NCBI GenBank assembly: GCA_036939755.1 | Contig: JALLAZ010000573.1 | Span: 1 to 13,771 of the forward strand | Reading direction: 5' to 3' | DNA length: 13,771 bases | Origin: Stephanodiscus triporus | Lineage: Eukaryota; Bacillariophyta; Thalassiosirophyceae; Thalassiosirales; Thalassiosiraceae | In this document: piece after piece, positions 1 through 10,165 of the stretch | Position numbering within the stretch: position 1 is the first letter of the stretch | Layout: every line of letters starts with the position of its first letter | Notes under the pieces: generated by a model | The model's database searches: none | What the model was told of the DNA's origin: nothing | Seen by the model: only the letters and a program-made list of their open reading frames with translations | Made by a program: the position numbers and the translations under genes

Positions 1-10
1 CTGATTAGGA

Positions 11-160
11 TACTAAAAGTCTTATCGTCATTGAGTGACATTTTAAAAGTGTATTGTCGCCGCCATGAGACATACAAAAAGTGTTATCACCTTGGTGGTA
101 TACTACAAAAATAGGTACCTAGCGGCGACACATTTTAAAAGTAATATGCCAAGCGTGACA
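11..160. repeat. Degenerate ~30-bp tandem repeat, about 5 units
   Basis: Five consecutive units of 28-32 bp can be laid out at about 11-40, 41-72, 73-102, 103-132 and 133-160. Each opens with an A/T core (TACTAAAAGT, TTTTAAAAGT, TACAAAAAGT, CTACAAAAAT, TTTTAAAAGT). In most units a TAT and a GC-richer tail follow, ending near G-GACA (GAGTGACA, GAGACA, GCGACACA, GCGTGACA). Weaker A-rich echoes (CAAAAG, TTAAAGTGACA) continue to about 275. The units are too diverged for recent slippage, so this is either an old minisatellite or an array of protein-binding sites upstream of the large gene. I cannot tell which. Confidence 0.5.
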
Positions 161-380
161 ACGTTTTAACACCGACTGCAGAAAGAGCCTACCAAAAGCA
201 CAAGACATTACAAAAGCGATTTCAGAATAACACAATTTTCTGTGAAATATAGCGTGAGGCAGTATTAAAGTGACAAAATCGGTGATGCTTATAGAAAAGT
301 CATATCCTCCAGGTGACCACATTCTGACAGACATCCCATAATATTATTATCGTAGAGAGGGTATCGATCAACAACACCTT

Positions 381-436
381 TCCCGCCTGATTCCCAGGCA
401 TCCCGCCTGATTCCCAGCATCCCGCCTGATTCCCAG
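381..436. repeat. 17-bp direct repeat, three identical copies
   Basis: TCCCGCCTGATTCCCAG occurs exactly at 381-397, 401-417 and 420-436, with start-to-start spacings of 20 and 19 bp. The copies end about 80 bp before the first ATG of the large gene, so they lie in its promoter or 5' UTR. Identical copies at roughly two helical turns would suit a cluster of transcription-factor sites, but recent slippage duplication explains them equally well. Confidence 0.75.
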
Positions 437-509
437 AGGAAAACAACGAAGTGCAGTGTTCTACGTAGTACCGGATGGAGACACAATTAATACAACAAAA
501 GTAACGACT

Positions 510-524
510 ATGTGCGGATGGTAG
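510..524 (+). promoter_or_regulatory. Four-codon uORF overlapping the first start codon
   Basis: ATG at 510 has A at -3 and reads M-C-G-W before TAG at 522-524, in a different frame from the gene. It overlaps the gene's ATG at 518, which has C at -3. If the mRNA starts upstream of 510, scanning ribosomes would meet the uORF first. That could reduce use of the 518 start or favour the in-frame ATG at 602, which has G at -3 and G at +4. Translation of this uORF is inferred only. Confidence 0.35.
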
Positions 525-3500
525 GTGAGGGGAGAGGAGGCCTCATCACATCGCCACTAATCCATCCGCCACTACAAGCACGAACGCCGTCCAAGGAAGA
601 AATGGAAACGTGGGCCAATGATCTCGTGGGACGCTGGTGGGAGGTGTTTTGGGACCCCGAGCCGTCTTCCCTGGAGAAGACAGCGAATGGGGGAGCGGCA
701 TTGAACATAGTGGATTTGACCCATGAGGAGGTGGGGGATGAGGATGGAGGAAGAGGCGGGGATGATATGGAGGGAGCAGTGCCAGCGCCCCATCCTCGTG
801 ATCATGGCGTACCCATGGCAATATCATCTGTCCATCGGTGCTCGGGACAGCTTGAAGTGCAGCAACAAATACAACAACAACACCCACAGCATCAACAGCA
901 ACAAATGGCATTGCAGCAATCTATGACAAAAAATCGAATCCAGCTGTCTCCGTCAGTGCTGCCTCCATTGATGGCGTCTGTAGGAGGATTATTGCCAGCA
1001 GTGTCTCAACAGTATCCACAACATAATCCACCGCAGCAACAATATCCGCATTTGGCGTTGCCAAAACAACTTTCTCAACATACTTCTACCAACCAAAACA
1101 CGCGACAGCTGCAAGAATTCAACATAGTTTTCACCACTGCCACCCTCGGATTATCGATGGTCCTTGTCAATGAAACACAAATTACAGTCAAGGAAATTAA
1201 GTCACAGCAACCTGATGTTGCTGCGATTCTTCGACCTAACGATGTCCTTGTGGGCGTCAATGGTATGAAGTTTGAGGAGCTCTTTGGTTACAGAATTGCA
1301 GGGAGGGAGGCGTTTCAAGCCGTCATTAATTTTTTGAAGGTGCAAAGGAGACCTATGTTGGTCATGTTCGAGCGGTGGGTGACTGAAACTGGTATTGCTG
1401 TCGTAACGGTAGGAGGGGGGAATACCAAAGATAAAGGTGAGGATGTGGACGACATTCCTCTGAATCAATTGAACCAACACCAGCTCCTAAAAAGGATGAA
1501 TGAGTGCGATAGCGACATAAATCAAGATGTCGCTGCCGCCGCCGCAGACAAAGACAACGCCGACGACGATGATGACAATACTGAGGCGGATGACATCGAC
1601 TGGTACGATGCAAGAGTAATGTCCTACAATGCCAAAAAAAATAAATTCACCGTCTACTTTCTAGGCAGTGAAAAAGCGGTTTCATATGAAATGACACTGT
1701 CGTCCAAGGTTGTCCGACCAAGTGTCAGAGCATGGACTAGGCGGACGTTGGCGCTGTTGTTTCTTGATGGGAAAGGGTCGGTTCTAGGTGAAAGTAAATG
1801 TGATGATAATCGCGGTGCATTTGAGGACATAGAACATTGTCTTCCGCCTAGCACAGAACGTCGGGAGGATTTGCAACAACTGGAAATCATATCCCAGAGT
1901 GAACATAACAGGTACAATTCTTACCATACAAATCATGCTGTGCGGAAGATACTGGAGTACAAAATATTGCTAGCAAAGCAGCACTATCTTGCAACACATC
2001 TTTCGCCACAGATCAATGAGGACGAAGAAGATGATGACGACAATGAGGGAGGATTTGACGGTCCTGGTCCACCGGCTGACTCAAATTATGTCAAGCATTT
2101 GTGTGATTGTATGAAGGAGGCTGAGAAAACGTGTCATTGGTTGATTGGCGAATCGGTCGTGTTGGATGTCCTACACGAAATGATTGTGACCGACGAATCA
2201 TCATGCTCTGCGGTGGCAACAACAACTAAATCAACAAGGGAAAATATTCTTTTGTTCCTTGTCAATGGCGCTAGATTCGTCAAGCGCATGCTTTCTTTTG
2301 AACCAAGGAATAATGCTCTTCATTCGATTCCAACAGAAAGAGGACGAGGTAGACGGGGCAGGAAGAAGCGCCGAGTTGAAAGTACATCTATTGATGCGAG
2401 TGGACCAGAGGGTTGTGTTATTGTCGATGAAGTCTTTAACACCATGCTATCCAAATCATTACTATCGAACGAATCACTGAGTACGATGTTCAATCAATTG
2501 CTGAATGAGTTTGCTCTGTCAAATCAAGTTTGGATATCTACAACCCTGACCAAAACTCTCTCGAGATTATTTCGAGAATTGTGGGAACCCGTCACAAGTT
2601 GGATAAGCAAATCAGAAGACATGATAAGTGGAACCTCGGGACAATTCTACTCGTTTGAAGATATCGAACGCCATGTACAATTGTCTAAAATGAAAGAAAC
2701 GAAACTCGCATTGATCGATTTATCTGAGTGGACTACAGACCTACTTTCCAAGTTGCGTCGTGCACACCTCTTTGAGATGGAAGTTTGGAGTGCCATTCGA
2801 GCATGTACGCAACCCGTTGTGATGGTACTCAATATGGCTGGACCTACCGTGTGTGATGATGACTGCCTATTGGCACTAATGAGACTCAAGGACGAAGCGA
2901 CATGCGATGCCCCTCATTTGCCACGAGATGTGAAAAATGATCCTATCATGCGAAATCTCAATCCATTAGGGAGGTGCACTATCGACTTCTCTACGGGATT
3001 GACCTTCCCATCCTCTCTGAATCGGTGTGTGATCAACGATGCCATTGCCGTTAGGCGTTGGATACTTGATTTCAATCAGGCGAAAACTGTTCGTGAGAGG
3101 ACCGGCTTTGTTAAGGTAATTGTTTCTTCTGGGTTTCAAGTTGCTTGCCTGGAGTTCTGCACTAATCTGTCCTTGTTTTTTACCATACCAGGATGTCATC
3201 GAGCGCTACGTTGTCCTGCCACAGCTTCCAACTCCACCATCCGGGGGCTTAGATGGGATAGCCGCCAATCCGTCGGCCATTCTTGCAGAAAACACGAAAG
3301 ATTCCATAACGTTATTGTCCTCTCACTGCTACTCATACAACCACATCATTGGGAATGCAGCTGCGAGACTTCAAAAGAGCATGAGAGGCAACGATTTTCT
3401 GGATGCACACCTCCGCAAGAAGGAAGGAGTTGTGTTGGCATTGAGCGAGCTAACACGTTTGCCCGTCTTATCCATTGTAGAAGAAAAGCTACATTTGCGC

Positions 3501-6500
3501 GAGGAGCTGATTGATTGGGATGTGGAGGCACAACAAATGATGGTTCTGTCTACCCAATCCAAACTCTCTTTTGGTCAAGTTGACTCTCTCAACCAAAAAT
3601 TGTCTCTCATTCTAACATTAAAGTCAGATCGTCGAGCTGAGGTTTGTAAACATTTGAATCAGTGTGGGCTAGTTGCGGAAGAAATCAAAACTTTTGCAGT
3701 TGCAGACGAGAAGATTGTATGCGCTGTCACGGGAGCTTGGGTGCGCGATCAGTACACTAGAGCATCGGAATGGAAGTCCAACTATTGTTCAATGATGGCA
3801 ATACTCAAGTCAAATGATACTAGCAACGACAATAATATTGCAAAGAGGCAGGGTGAAAGTGTAGTGGTCGACAGGATCACTGCCATGCTGACGGCGCATG
3901 ACACCCTTGCCGTCGCCTTCTCTGAAGAATATAGTCAGCTAGAAAGCGTGAGACAAAATGTAACTGCATGGACAAATACAATTAAACAGATAGTGCTCTC
4001 TGGCTCGTTCACTCTTGAGGAGCGATGCCAACAACTCTCAAATGCATCCAATCTTCGCCCTAAGGGTGTATTGCTTGACCCGGCTAGGGGCCTTATTGAT
4101 CTATGGATTCGGGTATTTACCTGGCGACTTCAACTGAAAAATGGTGTCAGTACTATGTTTGATCAATTTGATAACCTTCCAAAGTCGCCAATCAAATGTC
4201 CCGATTATGAAGCACTGAAAACATTGGTGTGCTCCACCATTGCACCTTTGACCATCGAAGACTTTATATTTCCAGACGAATTCGCATTAAATCCGTTCTT
4301 GGCACACTTACGAGATAAAATCTTCCGCTCTATTCAAGGGCCGACATCCACAATAAGAAAAGACATTGAGTCAGGTATATATGGAAAGCATGTTCTCGAT
4401 CTAATCCTCGACGCCAAAGCAGACGAAGTGCTTGGATCGTGTCTATCGATTACACGAAGAGTTTTCTGGTTGATGATATTGCAATGTTTTTTCGCTTGCT
4501 TAGAGTCTGACGACTTTGGTGGAGGCTTATCAGATGCGAAGGTTCTATTATCGCTCTCCCATCAATTTATTCACATTAGCTCATTCATGGACACCAAGGC
4601 CGAGGAGAACCGTCTACTATCGTTGATTGGCAACGCCGAAAACTTGGAAACTGTATCATTCCAAATTCTAGAGCAATGCACGGCGTTACTCCAAACCAAT
4701 TGCTGTTCACACAAAGAGGAATTGCGTTTAATTTTGCTAGGCTTGAGCGATGTTCAATCTAGTCTCAATAATGTTCAATTGGCTCCTGCGGTGAGGCTTC
4801 TGGGAGACAAAACTCTTAAGGAAAAAGTAAATATGAAAATGAAAGAGTTGACGTGGCTTTTCGGCACATTTGCGTATGATCTACTCTACCAGAATGCTGA
4901 TCCGCAAGCTTCAACATTGTGTGATCGCATTCACATCAACAATCTAAGAGTCTTGAGTGACACTTGTCCTATAAACATTTGCCCGCAACGGAAGGTTACC
5001 ATGAAGTTTGGCAGTGCGATTGTGCGAGCTAGCGTCATGGTGAAAGATTTATGGGATCGAGCCAATGCATGGCAATCCAAAGTTTTATTGCTTATTCCAA
5101 CATCACATATGCCTGGACCAAAAAATGAAAGCCGTGATGTTGTCAAGTTAGATACTCTCATCGCAATGGCCGAGGACCAAATTTTGTCGAAGGTGAGAAC
5201 ATGTTCACCCCCACACTCTTCATATGGGATTCGAGCTTTGTGTCTAGTTATTCTTCCATAACATCACTGTCTTTCGTATGCAGGTCATTATGCCTCAGCT
5301 GGAAATGGTACAACATGTCACTGCCGTGGCTCGTCAAGTTCGTGCAAGACTAGATAAGGAACTCTTTTCAGAGGAATACATGGGAGCTATAGATGTCAGT
5401 CAAGCCTGCCTTCCAAACAGAAAGTCACTAATCGAAACCAACGGCGATTTCGTCCTTCATCGCTTCACTGGCAGTGAAATGTATGGAGCACTTCGACGAA
5501 CGTTATTTTCTATTCTTGAAACTGCAGCTCAGTTGCCTGTAAGGACATCTGAAAAGGCAACACTTGAGTGGATGATTTCGATCTTTGACTGGGTAGAGTC
5601 TATTCGCCCAGTGGAAGATTTTCACCTTCAACTTGTGATCAAGATTGAGCACAGTCTTGAAATATTAGATCAGGGTCATAAAATACTCTATTCTGTATCA
5701 GATGACGTCCGCTCGTACCTAAGAGGAGTGAAGGCTGGTCTGCAGGTCCTTCCACAAAACTTTACTGTTGTTGTAATGAGTGGTGGAGTATACACATTGG
5801 GGATTGGGCTGTTGAGATGGGCCACTTTACTTTTTGAGTGCCTTAAATCTGATGTTGACACGGAAGACCGCTGGAAAGAGCACGCTTTAGCGGCTACCGA
5901 TTTGTTTCTTAAGTTTGACTCGGATAGCATAGGTGGCGCACATACTTCATTCAGAGATGCTACCAATTTCAGAGATAAAGTGGAAAGCTTGATTTGCGAA
6001 TCCTCAAATCTCATTATTCAAGACGATGAGGTGATACATTCACTTTATTTACTGTCGCAAAGAATGAAGGCCAATTTGTTTTTTCAGAAGTCACTCGAAG
6101 TCGAGAGGGCTGCAGTTGAAGAGAAGAAGTTACTTTTCGAAGAAAGTAAGTTCACGAATCCACGTAACGTTGTCAATGATCGCTATGAGTTGCTAGATAG
6201 TCTTATGGGCAGACTTGCAAGTCTGCCATACGAGGCTGATGACTCGTTGCTGCAGCATGTTGATAGTGACTCTTTGATTGTTGGAGAACCTTCCGTCAGA
6301 GACAAAAGTCGTGTCTTCTTGGAGAAAAGCCTCTGGACAGGTGAGTTTTTGCCATCGATGTTGTGGTATTTCTACATGACCTCGCCTGAACTGCATTTTA
6401 TTAGGCATGGAAACTCTAGGATTCGATCCCAAAGATACCGATAGTCAAGACTTTTGTTCGATACTTGCATGGAGACTCGAAGAAGCCGTCTATGAGAAAT

Positions 6501-7680
6501 ACCACCCACACGATCTTTCAGACTTAGTTTCCAGCGATTACAAAGACAAAGTCCGAAGTTTGCGGTTCAATTTGCAAGACCCAAAGAATCCCATGCTTTG
6601 TGCACGGGTTTTAGCAGGTGAAATGTCATTGGACGAACTCGTTTTAGCCTCAACAGAGGCTTTGGCAAGCAATGAATTGAAGCTAAAGCGCCGTAAAGTT
6701 GAGGAGGACGCTATCAAAAATGTCGTGCTAGCAGCCGACATTGAGAAAAAGGATCAATTTATCTCGAATGAACTTGCGGCAAAAATTCGCATCGAGTCGA
6801 CCACGATGACAAGGTCAAATACTCCTGAAACTGTTCCCTCTGCATTGATGGCAGAGGAAAGACTCCTTCGTGAAGATATTGATGGCGTACTGTCAAAGAT
6901 CTCTAGCCCTTCCGCTTGGCTAGCGACTAAGGAAACAAATCAGATAGTTGCATCTCTCCCCCCTCCTCCGATGCGCGTTAAACGTGAGCCGAATGAACCA
7001 ATTGGCTCAGCTTTTGAATATACTTATGATCAGTTTGATCCTTCGCCACCTTCGCCTCTTCTCGTGGCTACGCAAAACAATTTCCATGCCGGTAAATCAC
7101 CAGCTCACCATATAATATCTCAAAGTGGGACCGATTTGTTCCAGATATCAATATCGAAGTTGAAGATCTCGTTCACAACCAAAATTGCTGCAGACCTGAC
7201 TTGTCGACTTGAAGCTGACCGCCTATTCCCATCGATTTTGGTGGAAAAGGGACGTCTGTCTGTAGATGAATTCAACAAATTTATACACTCAAAAACAAAG
7301 GGAGGGAGATGGAAAATTGCTCATCTAAAGCTCTCTTCTATCACAGGTGAATCAAATATGAAATCATACAAGTCATTTTACAAAGAATATGAATCACTGG
7401 GAAGGTGAGAAAACACAGAACTCGGTGTGCTGGTTTTGCATCATTTATTATTCTCATTTCGCTTTCCCACGTTGTTAGGCTGGCCATGATTCAAGCTTCT
7501 GACTCGACTAAGATTTTCCTCGTAACGCCCAAATTCCAACGACTGTGCAAGTGCTTGAATAATATTGAGAATCTCAGCAAATCGAGCACATATGCCGTCG
7601 TTCTGACAAATGAGATACCATCACAAAAACAGCACATCAATGATGACGATGACTCACATATTGATGACGATATGTTCTAA
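518..7680 (+). CDS. PDZ/Tudor/PLU-1-like/TFS2M/SPOC nuclear protein, 5 exons
   Basis: Exons 518-3115, 3192-5192, 5284-6340, 6405-7404 and 7479-7680 join in frame (6858 nt, 2285 aa). Domains seen: LVGRWWEVFWD near residues 36-46; Gln-rich stretch ~112-200; PDZ ~200-287 (LGLSM loop, NDVLVGVNG, then a helix); Tudor-like ~359-403 (DWYDARVMSYN...TVYFLG); basic NLS-like RGRRGRKKRR near 610; a long helical block ~760-1830 with PLU-1-like features (LHLREELIDWDVEAQQ); TFS2M ~1902-1992 (YKDKVRSLRFNLQDPKNP); a VKREP SUMO-type site near 2077; SPOC ~2128-2265 (FPSILVEKGRLSVDEFNKF). TFS2M plus SPOC is the Bye1/PHF3/DIDO architecture, whose members bind elongating RNA polymerase II, so a chromatin-linked transcription role in the nucleus is inferred. 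There is no PHD Cys/His array and no TFIIS zinc ribbon. The start could instead be ATG 602 (residue 29, better context). TFS2M and SPOC calls are firm; PLU-1-like is tentative. Confidence 0.85.
3116..3191 (+). other. Intron 1 of the SPOC-domain gene (76 bp)
   Basis: The donor is AAG|GTAATT and the acceptor CATACCAG|GATGTC. A branch-like CACTAAT lies at 3160-3166, followed by a pyrimidine tract. The intron is phase 0 and joins ...TGFVK to DVIERYV... . Without removal the upstream frame runs on in an unrelated reading and stops near 3514, while the helical protein continues in another frame. Confidence 0.85.
5193..5283 (+). other. Intron 2 of the SPOC-domain gene (91 bp)
   Basis: The donor is AAG|GTGAGA and the acceptor TATGCAG|GTCATT, phase 0, joining ...EDQILSK to VIMPQLE... 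. The upstream frame reaches a stop at 5259-5261 inside the intron, and the downstream frame resumes the same helical, Leu-rich character. Confidence 0.85.
6341..6404 (+). other. Intron 3 of the SPOC-domain gene (64 bp)
   Basis: The donor is ACAG|GTGAGT and the acceptor TTATTAG|GCATGG, phase 1, rebuilding a Gly codon (G|GC) before METLGFD. Branch-like CCTGAAC lies near 6385. It is the shortest intron in the window and sits just before the TFS2M domain. Confidence 0.85.
7405..7478 (+). other. Intron 4 of the SPOC-domain gene (74 bp)
   Basis: The donor is GAAG|GTGAGA and the acceptor GTTGTTAG|GCTGGC, phase 2, rebuilding an Arg codon (AG|G). It interrupts the SPOC domain. Joining KEYESLGR to LAMIQASDSTKIFLVTP restores the final strand and the IFLVTP motif that follow the conserved Arg in SPOC domains, which independently supports the splice. 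Confidence 0.85.
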
Positions 7681-8508
7681 ATCAAAGAAAGCGGCAGTAA
7701 CGTCATCCTACGCAGACAGTATCACTGTGATGCCCAAAATCGCCGCGCGGTGGAGGGCAATTTTCAACCAATATTCATTCTTGAAGGGAAAGCTCCCTAC
7801 GACGACAACACTGTGGATATTCGATGGAAGTTTGGCGAATTCTTATTGATCACGAGGCAGCTCCTTCACGGTTTTTTGTGATCGGACCTATTTGATCACA
7901 ATACAAATACAAAGCCCAAGTCATGGTTTGATATGAAATGCGCTTTGGACATGGTGGGCACATATTGTGATTCATATACTTAATGACTTTTGGCAGAGAA
8001 TGTTTTCCTTGTATGAGTGTAGCAATGCGTAGTTTGTAATAGGTCTCTTCTCAAGCATACTAATATAATTCAATCAGATGTCATGATTACAAGCAACATA
8101 TCATATGCTCCACAATGAATGAACACCACAATCAATTTATTTCCACAAGCTTAAAATGTTTCAAGTTGCTGCTGCTCCATGGTCGACCCCTACTGGCAAT
8201 TCTACTGAGCTCAGAGAACTACACACAAAAAATAGTATCCTCTGTTGGACGTGAATGGCGCGAGAGCAATTTTCTTCCTCAAACTCATATATGTTGTCGG
8301 GTGGATATCGAATTCATTACCCAAGCATGAGCCGCGGCGGGCCTGGAAGCAAAGGAATCTGATGGCATCCTCGGATAGCCAATGTCCATGGCGGGGGGGA
8401 TGCTCTTTTGGAGAGGAGTCACACGCGACTGTAAAGCCTTCGATGGTGGTGGCGGCGCCTGCGAGAGCGGGATAATATTATGTGACGGAGAAACAGAGAC
8501 ATTAATCC
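7681..8508. other. Convergent intergenic region, no supported gene
   Basis: This stretch holds the 3' flank of the SPOC-domain gene and, on the other strand, that of the ABHD11-like gene. Left of about 8300 it is AT-rich with no coding character. Right of about 8330 it becomes GC-rich. Short open frames (for example 7610-7849, 8115-8330, 8285-8572) show no recognisable motif. Repeated TTGATCAC occurs near 7849 and 7891. I see no structured RNA and no clear AATAAA polyadenylation signal. Confidence 0.6.
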
Positions 8509-10165
8509 TTATCGATCTAAATATCGCTTCAGCAGGGCAATCGTATCGTCCGGCGCCTCCGCATGTACCCAATGCCCGCTACCTCGTATCGTCGTCAGCA
8601 TGTGATTCGGGAAGAACGATGCTATAGTGGAGATGTGAGAATGCCGCACGAATCGTGATGCACCGCCGTGTATGAAGAAGACATCGCCCTCGTACTGTAT
8701 GCTGTTCGTGCCATCGTTCGTCTGCTGTGGTACGATACCAACCCCATCGGCATCCGGCGGTGACGCCACGGCACCGTCGTCCATCGCTCGATCGTGCACG
8801 TCGAACCCAGCGATCCTATCCAGCTCGTTGACGATACCATCCCAATGTATCTTCCACCGCAACGTCGGCGCGTCGTCGTCGACGACGTCGTCCGCGTCCT
8901 CCGCCCCCCTCGTCCTGTCGCGAGCGGCGACCTGCTCCAAATTCGTTAGCACGAACGCGCGCAACGCCGGATCCTCCAACGTCGCCGTCCGCTGCCTCAG
9001 CGCCTTGTCGACATCACGCTTCGTCGCGTACGATCCGCGTTCGGTGAGGTCGATCGTCGCCACCGATCGCACGATTTCCTCGACGGCTCTCCAGCCGCTG
9101 CCGTCCCCTCCGCCCCCTCCTCCCCCCTTATACCGCACCGGCGCGATGTCCAGCACGACGAGTCCCGCCACCCGTTCCGGATGCATTAGAGCAAGGCACT
9201 GCGCGACCTTACCCCCCATGGAATGCCCGACCAGCACGGCCCTGTCGTTCCCGGACGACGACGACGACGCCATCATCACGTCGTCCATGAACGCCAGAAC
9301 GTCGCGCGCCATCTCGGTGTAGCTCATGGACATCCTCCAATCGTGAGTGTTCTCGCCGTGATTGCGAAGGTCGAGGGTGTATATCGTGCGCGAGTTTCGC
9401 AATTGCGACGAGAGGGAGGAGGCGAGGGAGGCGAAGTTGCGCTTGTTCCCGAGGAGGCCGTGGAGGAATCTGTTTGGGTATCATTTTGGGGGGCGAGTGG
9501 ATTCGGAAGGAATGTCGCGTGAGGAGAGAAACAAAAAATGGACGATATAGATCGATCGAGGTATTATTCCGCACGCAACGAAAACGCGCGAAACTCCCCG
9601 GAATGCATCCGACATCCCTCAGCGCGTCCGGTCGTTCCCCACGATAAATAAAAATGAGCGCCGCGCCCGTGAAGGAGAAACAAAAGGGGCACGAAACTCA
9701 CATCACTGGCGGATGGACCGATCTCGCCGACGACGAAGACGGCGGAGGCGGGAACTCGCTGTATCGCAGCTTGACGACGTCGTGTTTCTCCCTCGAGCAG
9801 TCGCGTTGGGACGACGACGACGCGGCGGACGTCGCCGAGACCCCCGGACCGCGACCGCACACCATCGTCGCCGTCGTCGAGGGAGGAGGACGTCGTCGTG
9901 GCGATATTCTTACGCCGCTCGTCCTCGCGAGGCCGGCGATGGTCGGAGGGATGGTCCTCGAGGACGACGAGAGCGAGAACGAAAACGCCATAGAGGAGGT
10001 GAGCGTCGCCGTCAACAATAGCAGCAGCAATGCGACGGTCGTCGATGACGACGACGACGGCGTCGTCGACGCGAGAGCGAGGACGATGCCCACCGACGAA
10101 GTAGTCGCGATCTCGCTCCTACCCCTCGATCCGCGCGAGGCGATCGTTACTGACGCCGTGGCCAT
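8509..10165 (-). CDS. ABHD11/YbfF-like alpha/beta hydrolase, two exons
   Basis: Exon 1 is 10165-9702 and exon 2 is 9469-8509, giving 474 aa. The fold is complete: oxyanion-loop FLHGLLGNKRNF starting at residue 156, then YTLDLRNHG, the nucleophile elbow GHSMGG with Ser238, VLDIAPVRY with Asp262, a cap with WKIHWDGIVNELDRI, FFIHGGASRFV, and GSGHWVHAEAP with His454. Ser and His are clear catalytic residues; Asp262 is the probable acid by analogy with YbfF. These motifs match ABHD11, a mitochondrial serine hydrolase in animals, and the bacterial esterase YbfF. The substrate is unknown. Residues ~1-125 form a Ser/Arg/Thr-rich extension with a hydrophobic ALLLLLLTATL near 44-54, followed by SSMAFSF; it is probably an organelle-targeting leader, destination uncertain. 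Gly-, Asp- and Pro-rich insertions lie between core strands. ATG 10165 has A at -3 and no in-frame ATG was found just upstream. Confidence 0.85.
9470..9701 (-). other. Intron of the ABHD11-like gene (232 bp)
   Basis: On the minus strand the donor is GTGAT|GTGAGT (exon ends at 9702) and the acceptor is CAAACAG|ATTCCT (exon resumes at 9469). It is phase 2; joining AT|A gives Ile and produces HPPVIFLHGLLGNKRNF, the expected continuous motif of ABHD11-type enzymes. Unspliced, the upstream frame stops within the donor region and the downstream frame has TGA at 9483-9481. Confidence 0.88.

Noticed and set aside
381..436. Possible CRISPR array
   Set aside because: The repeats are 17 bp with only 2-4 bp between them, so there are no spacers; the context is eukaryotic.
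289..486. 65-codon minus-strand frame with a repeated WESGG motif
   Set aside because: The peptide repeats simply reflect the 17-bp DNA repeats; there is no other support.
7610..7849. 79-codon frame at the end of the SPOC-domain gene
   Set aside because: The SPOC domain ends properly in the other frame with a stop at 7678-7680. I found no splice pair that would bring this segment in.
8672..9322. 216-codon open frame on the plus strand
   Set aside because: It lies entirely antisense to exon 2 of the ABHD11-like hydrolase, whose motifs are unambiguous; the composition is only a mirror of that gene.
9209..9574. 121-codon minus-strand frame as an alternative N-terminus of the hydrolase
   Set aside because: It reads the HGLLG-coding region in the wrong frame; the GTGAGT...CAG intron gives the correct motif in phase.
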